A stretch of 50,840 bases of DNA from JAJTZA01 sp041749815 (GTDB taxonomy: Bacteria; Verrucomicrobiota; Verrucomicrobiia; Chthoniobacterales; Terrimicrobiaceae): the NCBI GenBank assembly GCA_041749815.1, contig JBGTAR010000190.1, positions 1-50,840 of the forward strand. Direction: 5' to 3'. The translations under genes were made by a program, and so were the position numbers. Below are positions 43,704 to 50,840 of the stretch, piece by piece. Below the pieces are notes generated by a model. The model had not been told where the DNA came from. It did not search any database and saw only the letters and a list, made by a program, of their open reading frames with translations. Position 1 is the stretch's first letter. Each line of letters starts with the position of its first letter.

Positions 43704-44099
43704 TAGGAGCATAGTCGGCCAAAGTCAGAGCTTCGACAGAAAGAGAATCCCTTAACTCAAAAGTGAGCTCAATGGCCGCAGCTGACGGTACTTTGTAAAA
43801 GCCTGTGAGGCTCGCAAATGTCTTTGCCTCCATCACGTTTGCGTTCGTTGTAGCCGACCCACTCCGTTGGGGCGCTGTCGCGGCTCCGCCGCCATTTTTC
43901 ATCGCTCTTGTAACTTGCGCAGATGCGCCCTCTTGGCAGGAAGAGGCATCCCTTGACTGTTCGTGGACAGCTTCTAAATTAGATCTCACAAAATAACCCG
44001 CCTGCGACCTTGCACCAATCAGAACGGGTCACACAGTCCGACCCGCAAATTCAGCAGCGAATTTCAAGAGAGAACACAACCCTGTTATTATAGAGACCA
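43704..44099. other. Gap without convincing gene; promoter-like end
   Basis: This 396-bp stretch has an open minus frame (43660-43989), but its composition is biased to Ala, Ser and Thr, it overlaps the preceding gene, and it resembles no protein I know, so I leave it out. Near the end TATTAT (44086-44091) lies 9 bases before the DUF1254 start and could be a -10. A 27-base element shared with other DUF1254 upstream regions is at 44041-44067. Confidence 0.4.
44041..44067 (+). repeat. 27-base element repeated near DUF1254 genes, copy 1
   Basis: The sequence CCCGC-A-A-TTCAGCAGCGAA (44042-44061) and its flanks match 45665-45691 at 22 of 27 positions, including an unbroken TTCAGCAGCGAA. A shorter GCCCGCGACTTC lies at 49683-49694. 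Copies 1 and 3 are 33 and 52 bases before a DUF1254 start. Shared control or duplication remnants are both possible. Confidence 0.4.
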
Positions 44100-45620
44100 A
44101 TGAAGAATTCATTTACTGCAAACACCCTGTCCTGCACCCTCATCGGCGCATTGGCCATCGCAGGCGGAGGTTCACTCTCCGCCGAGGTTTCAAAGGAAAC
44201 CCTGGAATCCATCGGCATCCCCGACAAGGTCGAGACAGCGATCGGCGAACTCGAATTTTTCGACGGCGTTCCGAACGACGCGACTATCGACAAGCTTTAC
44301 GACAACCTTGACCGGATGCGGGGAGTCGAGGTCTATCTGAACAATTCCGGGGCGGGTTCGCTCAACGCCATGCGCAAGGGCAACGCCGGCATCGGTGCAA
44401 ACGCTTCGAACAAGGTCACGATCACCGAGCAGTTGCTCAAGCCAGCGTCCCTTTACCTGACCGGTAATACCTCGACGCTATATGCCCTCACCTACCTAGA
44501 CCTAAAAACCGACGGGCCGCTGGTCGTCGAACTTCCTCCCGGCATGCTGGGCTTCCTCGATGACGCCTGGTTCCGTTTCGTCGAAAACCTCGGCGTGATC
44601 GGCCCGGACAAGGGCAAGGGCGGGAAGTATCTGCTCCTGCCACCGGACTACACGGGAACGGTGCCGGATGGCTACTTCACCGTCAAACTCCCGAACTACA
44701 ATAATCTGATGTTCCTGCGCGGTTCGATTGCCAAAGGGCTGGAGCCTGCGGTGGAAAACATCAAATCGAAACTCCGAATCTACCCGCTCGCCAAGGCGGA
44801 CAATCCGCCCGCCACCGAATTCATCAACATATCCGGCAAGGGCTACAGCACCATCGTCACCCGCGACTTCAGCTTCTTCGAGGATCTCAATGAGCTGGTG
44901 CAGGTCGAACCCATCGATGCGATTGGCCCCGAAATGCGCGGTCAACTGGCATCAATCGGCATCGTCAAAGGCAAGCCCTTCAATCCCGATGCCCGGATGA
45001 AGAAGCTGCTGAATGAAGCCGCGAATCTCGGCAACGCCACCGCCCGCGCCATCACCTATCAGCCACGCATCGACGGCGTCTTCATCTACCCCGACACCAA
45101 CAGCGCGTGGACGACGGCCTACGCCAACAAGAACACCTCCTTCGAGGCCGACGGCACGATGAGCTTGGATGCCCGGCCGCTGTTCTATTTCAACGCGACC
45201 GGCGTCACGCCCGCCATGGCGACAAGCCAAGTAGGAGCAGGATCCGACTATGCTCTGGCGTATCTGGATGGAGACAAAAAGGCTTTCGACGGAGCGAAGA
45301 CCTACAAGCTCCACCTGCCACCCAACGTTCCCATCAACAACTTCTGGGCCGTTACCCTCTACGACACCCAGACGCGTTCACTCCTGCAAACCAGTCAGGA
45401 GTTCCCCACTGTCGGCAGTCAGGACAAAGGCATTCAAAAAAACGCCGACGGCTCCTACGACCTCTACTTCGGTCCCAAAGCTCCGGAAGGCAAAGAGAGC
45501 AACTGGCTCGAAACCATCCCCGGAAAAAGCTGGTTCTGCATTCTTCGGATGTATGGTCCACTGGAGCCATGGATCGACAAGACATGGCGTCCGAGCGAGA
45601 TCGAACCCGTGAAATTGTAA
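44100..45620 (+). CDS. Secreted DUF1254/DUF1214 protein (paralogue A)
   Basis: A 506-residue exported protein with a signal peptide (cleavage near LSAEV). DUF1254 is in the first half and DUF1214 in the second (about 345-500), where KTYKLHLPPNVPINNFWAVT and LYDTQTRSLL are typical. It shares long stretches with the gene at 48127, including ELEFFDGVP, GFLDDAW, GPDKGKGGKY and an almost identical C-terminus, so they are paralogues. DUF1254/DUF1214 proteins are beta-rich and periplasmic, with no established biochemical role. C-ending codons dominate, as in the sulfatase. Confidence 0.92.
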   Translation: MKNSFTANTLSCTLIGALAIAGGGSLSAEVSKETLESIGIPDKVETAIGELEFFDGVPNDATIDKLYDNLDRMRGVEVYLNNSGAGSLNAMRKGNAGIGANASNKVTITEQLLKPASLYLTGNTSTLYALTYLDLKTDGPLVVELPPGMLGFLDDAWFRFVENLGVIGPDKGKGGKYLLLPPDYTGTVPDGYFTVKLPNYNNLMFLRGSIAKGLEPAVENIKSKLRIYPLAKADNPPATEFINISGKGYSTIVTRDFSFFEDLNELVQVEPIDAIGPEMRGQLASIGIVKGKPFNPDARMKKLLNEAANLGNATARAITYQPRIDGVFIYPDTNSAWTTAYANKNTSFEADGTMSLDARPLFYFNATGVTPAMATSQVGAGSDYALAYLDGDKKAFDGAKTYKLHLPPNVPINNFWAVTLYDTQTRSLLQTSQEFPTVGSQDKGIQKNADGSYDLYFGPKAPEGKESNWLETIPGKSWFCILRMYGPLEPWIDKTWRPSEIEPVKL

Positions 45621-45664
45621 ACCACCTTCGCCATTCAATCCCGCCAGCCAGTCCTCATCCGCCG

Positions 45665-45691
45665 GCCCGCGACTTCAGCAGCGAAATCCAA
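45665..45691 (+). repeat. 27-base element, copy 2
   Basis: GCCCGCGACTTCAGCAGCGA (45665-45684) and the following bases match 44041-44067 at 22 of 27 positions. It lies 200 bases before an inserted-looking TA pair rather than next to a DUF1254 gene, which would fit a TA insertion between this element and the gene at 46551. That reading is inference. Confidence 0.35.
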
Positions 45692-45854
45692 TCATCCAAT
45701 TGAATTCAAATCGGTTCGTGGATCGCCCCGAAAATGAAGATGGTGAAATGAACCGCGAAACATGGAGACATTCCTGTCGCTTCTCTTTCCCCCCGTCGCG
45801 ACTCCTTGGCTCGCGCCTACTCTCCACCTCACCACATTTTCCATTCCCGCACGG

Positions 45855-45888
45855 TTGACAACACTCTTCCCCTGTGGGAAATTCCCAC
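45855..45888 (+). promoter_or_regulatory. TTGACA promoter with palindrome before vapBC
   Basis: A consensus TTGACA (45855-45860) is followed by the perfect inverted repeat GTGGGAAATTCCCAC (45874-45888), which covers the expected -10 (GGAAAT, 16 nt downstream) and ends one base before the GTG start at 45890. This placement fits autorepression by an AbrB-type antitoxin and a leaderless or nearly leaderless mRNA. Function is inferred. Confidence 0.55.
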
Positions 45889-45889
45889 C

Positions 45890-46123
45890 GTGAAAGTCCT
45901 GACCGTCGACACCAAACGCCGTCTAGTGCTCCCTGGGGCCAAGCCCGGTGAATGCTACGCTGTGAGGAAATCTGGACCCGGGCACTACGAACTGGCCATG
46001 GTCATCCCGGCTTCCAAAATGCCGAAGCCCAAGCAAGCGGAAATTGATGCCTTGTTCGCCTCCGCCGCCCTCACCCCCAAAATGAACTCGGAGCAACTTC
46101 GAGTTCTCACCCGCGAACCGTGA
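45890..46123 (+). CDS. AbrB-fold (VapB-type) antitoxin
   Basis: From the GTG at 45890 it encodes 77 residues starting MKVLTVDTKRRLVLPGAKPG (first Val read as Met), the SpoVT/AbrB swapped-hairpin strand pattern, followed by a C-terminal tail rich in Pro, Lys and Leu that should bind the toxin. A longer frame from the ATG at 45806 would absorb the promoter and palindrome, so I reject it. Its TGA overlaps the toxin's GTG (GTGA). It likely represses its own promoter. Confidence 0.8.
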   Translation: MKVLTVDTKRRLVLPGAKPGECYAVRKSGPGHYELAMVIPASKMPKPKQAEIDALFASAALTPKMNSEQLRVLTREP

Positions 46124-46554
46124 TTCTTTTAGACACCAACGTGCTAATCGACGGGTTCAACCCCTCCGCCGGCTTGCACGGATGGGCCTCCGACCTCATC
46201 CGCAACGGCCTGCTCGGAGAGGGAGTCGCCATCAACCCGATCATCCTCACCGAGTTATGCGTTGGGGATCACATGCCCGACACCGTCGAGGCACGCCTGC
46301 AAACGCTTGGCATCATCATTCTTGACCTTCCCTCCGCAGCAAGCACCCGCTGCGCCCAAGCCTACTCCGCCTATCTGGAAAACCGCCGCAAACAGGACAC
46401 GCTAGCGGCACCAAAATCCCCGCTCCCTGACTTTTTCATCGGTGCACACGCTTCTATCCTCAACCTGCCGCTGGCCACTGCCGACCTCTGCCGCTATCAG
46501 ACGTATTTTCCCGAAATCAACCTCTTTACCCCTCCAACTGGGGGTAATCCATGA
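46120..46554 (+). CDS. vapC: PIN-domain toxin, VapC-type RNase
   Basis: The 144-residue PIN protein starts MILLDTNVLIDGF (GTG start) and shows the acidic residues expected of a Mg2+-dependent RNase: Asp5, Glu45, Asp104 in LPDFFIGAHA and Asp122 in ATADLCRYQTYFP. It seems intact, unlike the two other TA copies in the window. The stop overlaps the start of the next gene, a DUF1254 lipoprotein (ATGA), so translation of that gene may now depend on the TA operon, an odd arrangement that could follow an insertion. Confidence 0.88.
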   Translation: MILLDTNVLIDGFNPSAGLHGWASDLIRNGLLGEGVAINPIILTELCVGDHMPDTVEARLQTLGIIILDLPSAASTRCAQAYSAYLENRRKQDTLAAPKSPLPDFFIGAHASILNLPLATADLCRYQTYFPEINLFTPPTGGNP

Positions 46555-48035
46555 AATCAAATATAATGAATCCAAACACCATCGCCTACTCAGCTCTCGC
46601 AGCCATCATGACCCTCACCTTCACCGGCTGTGAAAAAAAGGGGGACGCTATTTCCTCTGCCGAGCAGGTGGAAAAAAAGGAAGGGAGCGCCGCCCCAAGC
46701 ATTGAGGAAACCAAAGCCATCGCCGAGGAGGGCTTCATTTACGGCCTGCCCATCGTGATGAACTACGCGGTGATGTATGAATACGCCGTCGACAAGGGTG
46801 GCAGCCAGTTCAAGGCCCCGTTCAACCAGATCAAAAACGAGCCGCGCGTTTACACCTACAAGGACACGGCGGTCATCACGCCGAATAGCGACACGCCTTA
46901 TTCGTTCGTCTGGCTCGACCTGCGCGCTGAGCCGGTCGTCCTGACCGTGCCTGCGGTCGAAAAAGAACGCTACTACGCCGTCATGCTGTGCGACGGCAAT
47001 ACCTACAACTACGGCTACATTGGCAGCCGCGCCACCGGCAACGAGCCCGGCAGCTACATGGTCGTCGGACCCGACTGGAAAGGCGAAAAGCCGGAAGGCA
47101 TCAAGCAGGTCTTCACGTCCACCACGCCCTTCTCCCTCGTCGCTTACCGCACCCAGCTCTTCAACCCGGAAGACATGCCGAACGTGATCAAGGTTCAGGA
47201 CGGCTACCAAGTGGAGACGCTTTCCGCCTTCCTCAAGCAACCCGCGCCTGCCGCCGCTCCGAAGATCGACTTCAGTCCGGCGACAACCGCCGGCATCAAG
47301 GAGAACTTCTGGAGCTACCTCGACGCTGCCCTTGCCTACGTTCCGGAAACAGACATGGACAAGGACATCCGCGCCAAGCTCGCGACCATCGGCATCGGAC
47401 CTAACAAGACCTTTGACATCAAGGATCTTTCGCCGGAGCACCAGAAGGCCATCGTCGAAGGCATGAAGGCCGGGGACGAAAAAATCAGCACCTACCTGGC
47501 CTCGGGGCTGACCGACGTCAATGGCTGGCAGATTGGATCCCTTCCGGGTGACGAAGCCCACTACAACGGCAACTGGCTCATGCGTTCCGGCACAGCCAAA
47601 GCCGGCCTCTACGGCAACAGCGCCGCCGAGGCCGTTTACCCGCTGACTCGCGTGGACGGCGATGGCGAGACCCTCGATTGCAGCAAGAACAACTACACCA
47701 TCACCTTCCCTGCGGGCCAGTACCCGCCGGTGAACGCCTTCTGGTCGGTCACCATGTATGATGGCAAGACCCAGTACCTGATCGAAAACCCGATCAACCG
47801 CTACCTCATCAACTCGCCGATGATTCCGAACATGAAAAAGGGCGAGGACGGATCGCTCACCCTTTATATCCAGAAGGATAGCCCCGGCGGCGACCTGGAA
47901 GCCAACTGGCTGCCCGCGCCGGACGACACCGTCTATCTCGTGATGCGCCTCTACTGGCCGAAGACCGAAGACCCATCCGTCCTCCCTCCGGGCAAAGGCA
48001 CCTGGAAGCCACCGGGCATCGTGAAAATTAACTGA
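46551..48035 (+). CDS. DUF1254/DUF1214 lipoprotein
   Basis: 494 residues (or 489 from MNPNTIAYSAL at 46566) with a lipoprotein signal ending TFTGC. The DUF1254 half has EEGFIYGLPIVMNYAVMYEY (about 58-77), TPNSDTPYSFVWLDLRAEPV (about 110-129) and RYYAVMLCDGNTYNYGYIG; DUF1214 has AFWSVTMYDGKTQYLIENPI (about 398-417), then TLYIQKDSPG and ANWLPAP. It belongs to a different subgroup from the two paralogues at 44100 and 48127. Lipidation puts it at the membrane surface. Role unknown. Confidence 0.92.
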   Translation: MKSNIMNPNTIAYSALAAIMTLTFTGCEKKGDAISSAEQVEKKEGSAAPSIEETKAIAEEGFIYGLPIVMNYAVMYEYAVDKGGSQFKAPFNQIKNEPRVYTYKDTAVITPNSDTPYSFVWLDLRAEPVVLTVPAVEKERYYAVMLCDGNTYNYGYIGSRATGNEPGSYMVVGPDWKGEKPEGIKQVFTSTTPFSLVAYRTQLFNPEDMPNVIKVQDGYQVETLSAFLKQPAPAAAPKIDFSPATTAGIKENFWSYLDAALAYVPETDMDKDIRAKLATIGIGPNKTFDIKDLSPEHQKAIVEGMKAGDEKISTYLASGLTDVNGWQIGSLPGDEAHYNGNWLMRSGTAKAGLYGNSAAEAVYPLTRVDGDGETLDCSKNNYTITFPAGQYPPVNAFWSVTMYDGKTQYLIENPINRYLINSPMIPNMKKGEDGSLTLYIQKDSPGGDLEANWLPAPDDTVYLVMRLYWPKTEDPSVLPPGKGTWKPPGIVKIN

Positions 48036-48126
48036 GCGGCCTTGGATTTTGAACCTCGTGAGCAGACAATCCGAGCAAAGCATCCAGCAACCAGTGACAA
48101 AATAAAATCCTTTCAACCCAATAACC

Positions 48127-49635
48127 ATGAAACCAAATCTTATCATATTGACACTCGCAGGTGCCTTCACCATGGCGACCGCCTACGGACAGGACGACCC
48201 GGCCCGGGAAGCCGCGAAAACGAAAGCCGCCTCCATCCCGGACAAGGTCCAGACGGTTGCCGGCGAACTGGAATTCTTCGATGGCGTCCCGATCAACGAT
48301 ACCAACGACAAGGTCTATGATTACCTGACCCGCTCGCGCGCGCTCGGCGTCTATCTCGACAACGTCGGCGCGGTAGCCATCTACAGCGTGCTCTCCGGTA
48401 TGGCGGAACAGGGTGCCGATGCGCCCAATAAAGTCGCCATCTGGGAGCAGCTCATGGATTCCCGGACGCCAGTCATCACCTCCAACACCTCGACGATGTA
48501 TGCCTACGCGCCGACGGATCTGGCCAAGGACGGACCGACGGTCATCGAGATCCCGCCCGGTATGCTCGGCTTCCTCGACGATGCCTGGCAGCGCTTCGTC
48601 GGCAACATGGGTGTCACAGGGCCGGATAAAGGCAAGGGTGGCAAGTACCTCGTCATCCCTCCCGGCTACGAAGGTGAGATCCCGGATGGCTATTTCATCC
48701 TGAAGCCACCCACCAACCGGAATTTCCTCTTCCTGCGCGGGTCCATCAAGGATGGCCTCGAGGCAGCCGTCGAAAACTTCAAATCCGGACTCAAAATCTA
48801 TCCGCTGAAGGATGCCGCGAATCCGGTCCCGACCGAGCTTGTCAACATGTCCGGCAGGTCGTTCAGCACGATCTTCCCAAGCACTTTGGAATACTATGAG
48901 ATTCTGAACAACATCGTTCAGGCCGAGCCGATCGAAGCGGTGAGTCCGGAAGTCCGCGGTTACATGGCCAGCATCGGGATCGTCAAAGGACAGCCCTTCA
49001 AACCCGACGAGCGGATGAAGAAGCTGCTGAACGAGGCAGCCCTGCTCGGGAATGCCGCCGGTCGCTCGATCACTTACGATCCGCGGATCGATGGGGTGAA
49101 GATCTACCCGGATTCGAAGAGCCAGTGGGTAACGGCCTTCGCGAACAAGAACACCTCGTTCGAAGCCGATGGAATCATGAACCTCGATGCGCGCGTGCTG
49201 TTCTACTACAACGCGGGCGGCGTGACCCCCGCCATGGCAACGCCCCATGTGGGAGCCGGCTCCGATTATGCCTTGGCCTTTCTCGATCAAAACGATCAGC
49301 CCTTCGACGGCTCAAAAAACTACAAATTGCACCTGCCGCCGAATGTTCCGGTTAATAACTTCTGGGCCGTCACGCTCTACGACACCCAGACCCGCTGCCA
49401 GCTCCAGACCAGCCAACTCTTCCCCACCGTCGGTAGCCTGACCAAGGGGATGCAGAAAAATGCAGATGGCTCCTACGACGTCTATTTCGGCCCCAAAGCC
49501 CCCGAGGGCAAAGAGGGTAACTGGCTCCAGACGCTACCGGGCAAAAGCTGGTTCACCATCCTGCGCATGTATGGCCCGCTCGAGCCCTGGATCGACAAGA
49601 CATGGCGTCCGGGAGAGATCGAGCTGGGGAAATAA
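48127..49635 (+). CDS. Secreted DUF1254/DUF1214 protein (paralogue B)
   Basis: 502 residues, signal peptide MKPNLIILTLAGAFTMATAY then GQDD. It shares its domain order and most of its C-terminal half with the gene at 44100: PDKVQTVAGELEFFDGVP, LPPGMLGFLDDAW-like IPPGMLGFLDDAW, GPDKGKGGKY, RMKKLLNEAA, NKNTSFEADG and WIDKTWRPGEIE. The pair thus arose by duplication, with the TA pair and a different DUF1254 gene now in between. It lies 91 bp after the lipoprotein gene. No biochemical role is known. Confidence 0.92.
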   Translation: MKPNLIILTLAGAFTMATAYGQDDPAREAAKTKAASIPDKVQTVAGELEFFDGVPINDTNDKVYDYLTRSRALGVYLDNVGAVAIYSVLSGMAEQGADAPNKVAIWEQLMDSRTPVITSNTSTMYAYAPTDLAKDGPTVIEIPPGMLGFLDDAWQRFVGNMGVTGPDKGKGGKYLVIPPGYEGEIPDGYFILKPPTNRNFLFLRGSIKDGLEAAVENFKSGLKIYPLKDAANPVPTELVNMSGRSFSTIFPSTLEYYEILNNIVQAEPIEAVSPEVRGYMASIGIVKGQPFKPDERMKKLLNEAALLGNAAGRSITYDPRIDGVKIYPDSKSQWVTAFANKNTSFEADGIMNLDARVLFYYNAGGVTPAMATPHVGAGSDYALAFLDQNDQPFDGSKNYKLHLPPNVPVNNFWAVTLYDTQTRCQLQTSQLFPTVGSLTKGMQKNADGSYDVYFGPKAPEGKEGNWLQTLPGKSWFTILRMYGPLEPWIDKTWRPGEIELGK

Positions 49636-49682
49636 TCTTCCTTCGCTAGTGTAAGAGCATCGGCCCTGTTCCTACGAAGGCC

Positions 49683-49694
49683 GCCCGCGACTTC
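49683..49694 (+). repeat. Short version of the DUF1254 upstream element, copy 3
   Basis: GCCCGCGACTTC matches the first 12 bases of copy 2 (45665-45676) exactly and ends 52 bases before the last DUF1254 gene. The remaining half of the element is not present here, so common origin is uncertain. Confidence 0.25.
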
Positions 49695-49746
49695 CCCGGC
49701 CCAAAACCACCTCTTCCCAAGACCAACCAAATCCAGAAGCAACCTC

Positions 49747-50840
49747 ATGAAACCAACCAAACGCAGATTCCTGCAACTTACCACAACGGCCAGCCTTGCG
49801 GCGGTCGCATTGTTCGCTGGCTCCAGCACGAGTCAGGCCGAAGAGAATGTCCTCGAGGCCGTGCCACTCGGCGTCGAGGCGTATATCTACGGCTATCCGC
49901 TCGTCACGATGGAGATGACTCGACGCGTCATGACCAATGTCGAGAAACCCGAAGGCACACGAGCACCCATGGGGCAGTTCGTGCGGATGCGTGAGTACCC
50001 CACGGCAGCGTTCCGCGATGTGACCGCGCCAAATGCCGACACCCTCTACACCACGGCGTGGATCGATGTGGGCCAGGAGCCCTATGTCCTTAGCCTGCCC
50101 GACGCCCATGACCGCTATTATCTTTTTCCCATGCTGGATGCCTGGACGGAAGTCTTTCAGGTGCCCGGCAAACGCACGACCGGCACCGGCCCGCAGAAAT
50201 ACGCGATCACCGGCCCAGGCTGGAAAGGCGATCTGCCGGAAGGCGTGAAGGAATACAAGTCGCCGACGAATCTCGTCTGGCTGCTTGGACGCATCTATTG
50301 CACAGGCACCCCTGAGGATTACGCTGCGGTGCATGCCATGCAGGATGAGATTTCGCTCGTGCCGCTCAGCGCTTACGGCAAACCCTACACACCTCCCGCA
50401 GGCAAGGTCGATCCCTCCATCGACATGAAGACCGCCGTGCGCGAACAGGTGGATGCGCTCAGCGTGAATGATTACTTCACACTGCTGGCGAAGTTGATGA
50501 AGGACAACCCGCCCGCCGCAGAGGACAAGCCAATGGTCGAAAAACTGGCCAAGCTCGGCATCGTCGCTGGCCCGCCGTTCGATGATAGCAAGCTCGGACC
50601 GGTGGCGAAGGAAGCCTTCAAAGAAGTGCCAAAGATCGCCAACGAGAAGATCAAGTTGCACTTGAAAGAAGGCATCGTGACCGGCGATATGAAGTTGGAG
50701 AACGGTTGGGTCTTCACCACCAAGACTGGTCTCTACGGCACGAACTATCTCCAGCGCGCACTCATCACCACCATCGGCCTCGGTGCCAATCGCCCGCAGG
50801 ACGCCGTCTATCCCACTTCGGAAGGGCCGGACATTCTCGG
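49747..50840 (+). CDS. DUF1254/DUF1214 protein, 3' end outside window
   Basis: 364 codons are visible before the window edge. The N-terminus is MKPTKRRFLQLTTTASLAAV, a Tat-like signal with a K-R variant of the twin arginine. DUF1254 then reads EAYIYGYPLVTMEMTRRVMT (about 45-64), TAPNADTLYTTAWIDVGQEP (about 95-114) and GPGWKGDLPEG. A fourth family member in 6.7 kb, closer to the common free-standing type than its neighbours. If Tat-exported it would be folded in the cytoplasm, possibly with a cofactor; that is inference. Confidence 0.9.
   Translation, partial: MKPTKRRFLQLTTTASLAAVALFAGSSTSQAEENVLEAVPLGVEAYIYGYPLVTMEMTRRVMTNVEKPEGTRAPMGQFVRMREYPTAAFRDVTAPNADTLYTTAWIDVGQEPYVLSLPDAHDRYYLFPMLDAWTEVFQVPGKRTTGTGPQKYAITGPGWKGDLPEGVKEYKSPTNLVWLLGRIYCTGTPEDYAAVHAMQDEISLVPLSAYGKPYTPPAGKVDPSIDMKTAVREQVDALSVNDYFTLLAKLMKDNPPAAEDKPMVEKLAKLGIVAGPPFDDSKLGPVAKEAFKEVPKIANEKIKLHLKEGIVTGDMKLENGWVFTTKTGLYGTNYLQRALITTIGLGANRPQDAVYPTSEGPDIL

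Noticed and set aside
43660..43989. 110-codon minus-strand frame in the gap before DUF1254 paralogue A
   Set aside because: Low-complexity Ala/Ser/Thr product overlapping the preceding gene, with no start signal or known family.
46590..49290. Two long minus-strand frames (527 and 420 codons) opposite the DUF1254 genes
   Set aside because: They mirror genes with strongly C-ending codons; their Val/Gly/Arg/Asp-rich composition is typical of antisense shadows.
1..50840. CRISPR arrays, insertion sequences, prophage genes
   Set aside because: No regularly spaced repeats, transposase motifs or phage structural genes were found on either strand.

Overview
The window reads as a chromosomal segment of a Gram-negative bacterium. 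Evidence for an outer membrane is LpxA, an outer-membrane beta-barrel protein, a LetAB/PqiAB-type lipid-transport system and many lipoproteins. The mix of a large Cys-type sulfatase, several DUF1254/DUF1214 proteins, a lipoprotein GH1 enzyme, a very large duplicated membrane protein and weak or absent Shine-Dalgarno sequences suggests Verrucomicrobiota or a relative in the PVC group. That assignment is inference; no rRNA or ribosomal protein gene is present to settle it.

Region 1 (1-10.2 kb) is mostly housekeeping. It holds a partial AlbA_2/Schlafen-type protein, a DEAD-box RNA helicase with a DbpA-like RNA-binding tail, sucC-sucD, pdxH, a small secreted protein, tRNA-Arg(CCT), a CaCA-type Na+/Ca2+ exchanger, radC-lpxA with a small secreted protein behind them, and a beta-barrel protein ending in a clear hairpin terminator.

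Region 2 (10.2-23.4 kb) holds a CDF metal exporter and an L,D-transpeptidase lipoprotein on the minus strand. A tight plus-strand operon follows (AI-2E permease, two GT4-type glycosyltransferases, a proline-rich lipoprotein). Next come a 1348-residue secreted/membrane protein with an internally duplicated beta domain, and a WYL-domain regulator facing a 55-codon ORF across a perfect palindrome. argD-argF close the region.

Region 3 (23.4-33.0 kb) is one long minus-strand run, read in this order: GH1 lipoprotein, split LetA (two genes), LetB with six MCE domains, GPH sugar symporter, two GT-C-like membrane proteins. Start/stop overlaps or short gaps suggest one or two operons joining sugar release and uptake, envelope lipid transport and polymer glycosylation.

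Region 4 (33.0-50.8 kb) is accessory and looks imported. Toxin-antitoxin (TA) material occurs three times: an antitoxin with a decayed vapC at 33.1-33.6 kb, a vapB/vapC deletion scar at 37.4-37.6 kb, and an intact AbrB/PIN pair at 45.9-46.6 kb. Between and around these lie an AraC regulator divergent from an arylsulfatase, a fatty acid desaturase, a NodB-like secreted protein, decayed gene remnants, an ELIC/GLIC-type pentameric ligand-gated ion channel, a secreted protein of unknown function, and four DUF1254/DUF1214 proteins, the last cut by the window edge. Sulfatase and DUF1254 genes use strongly C-ending codons compared with region 3. No CRISPR array, transposase, integrase or prophage gene was seen.
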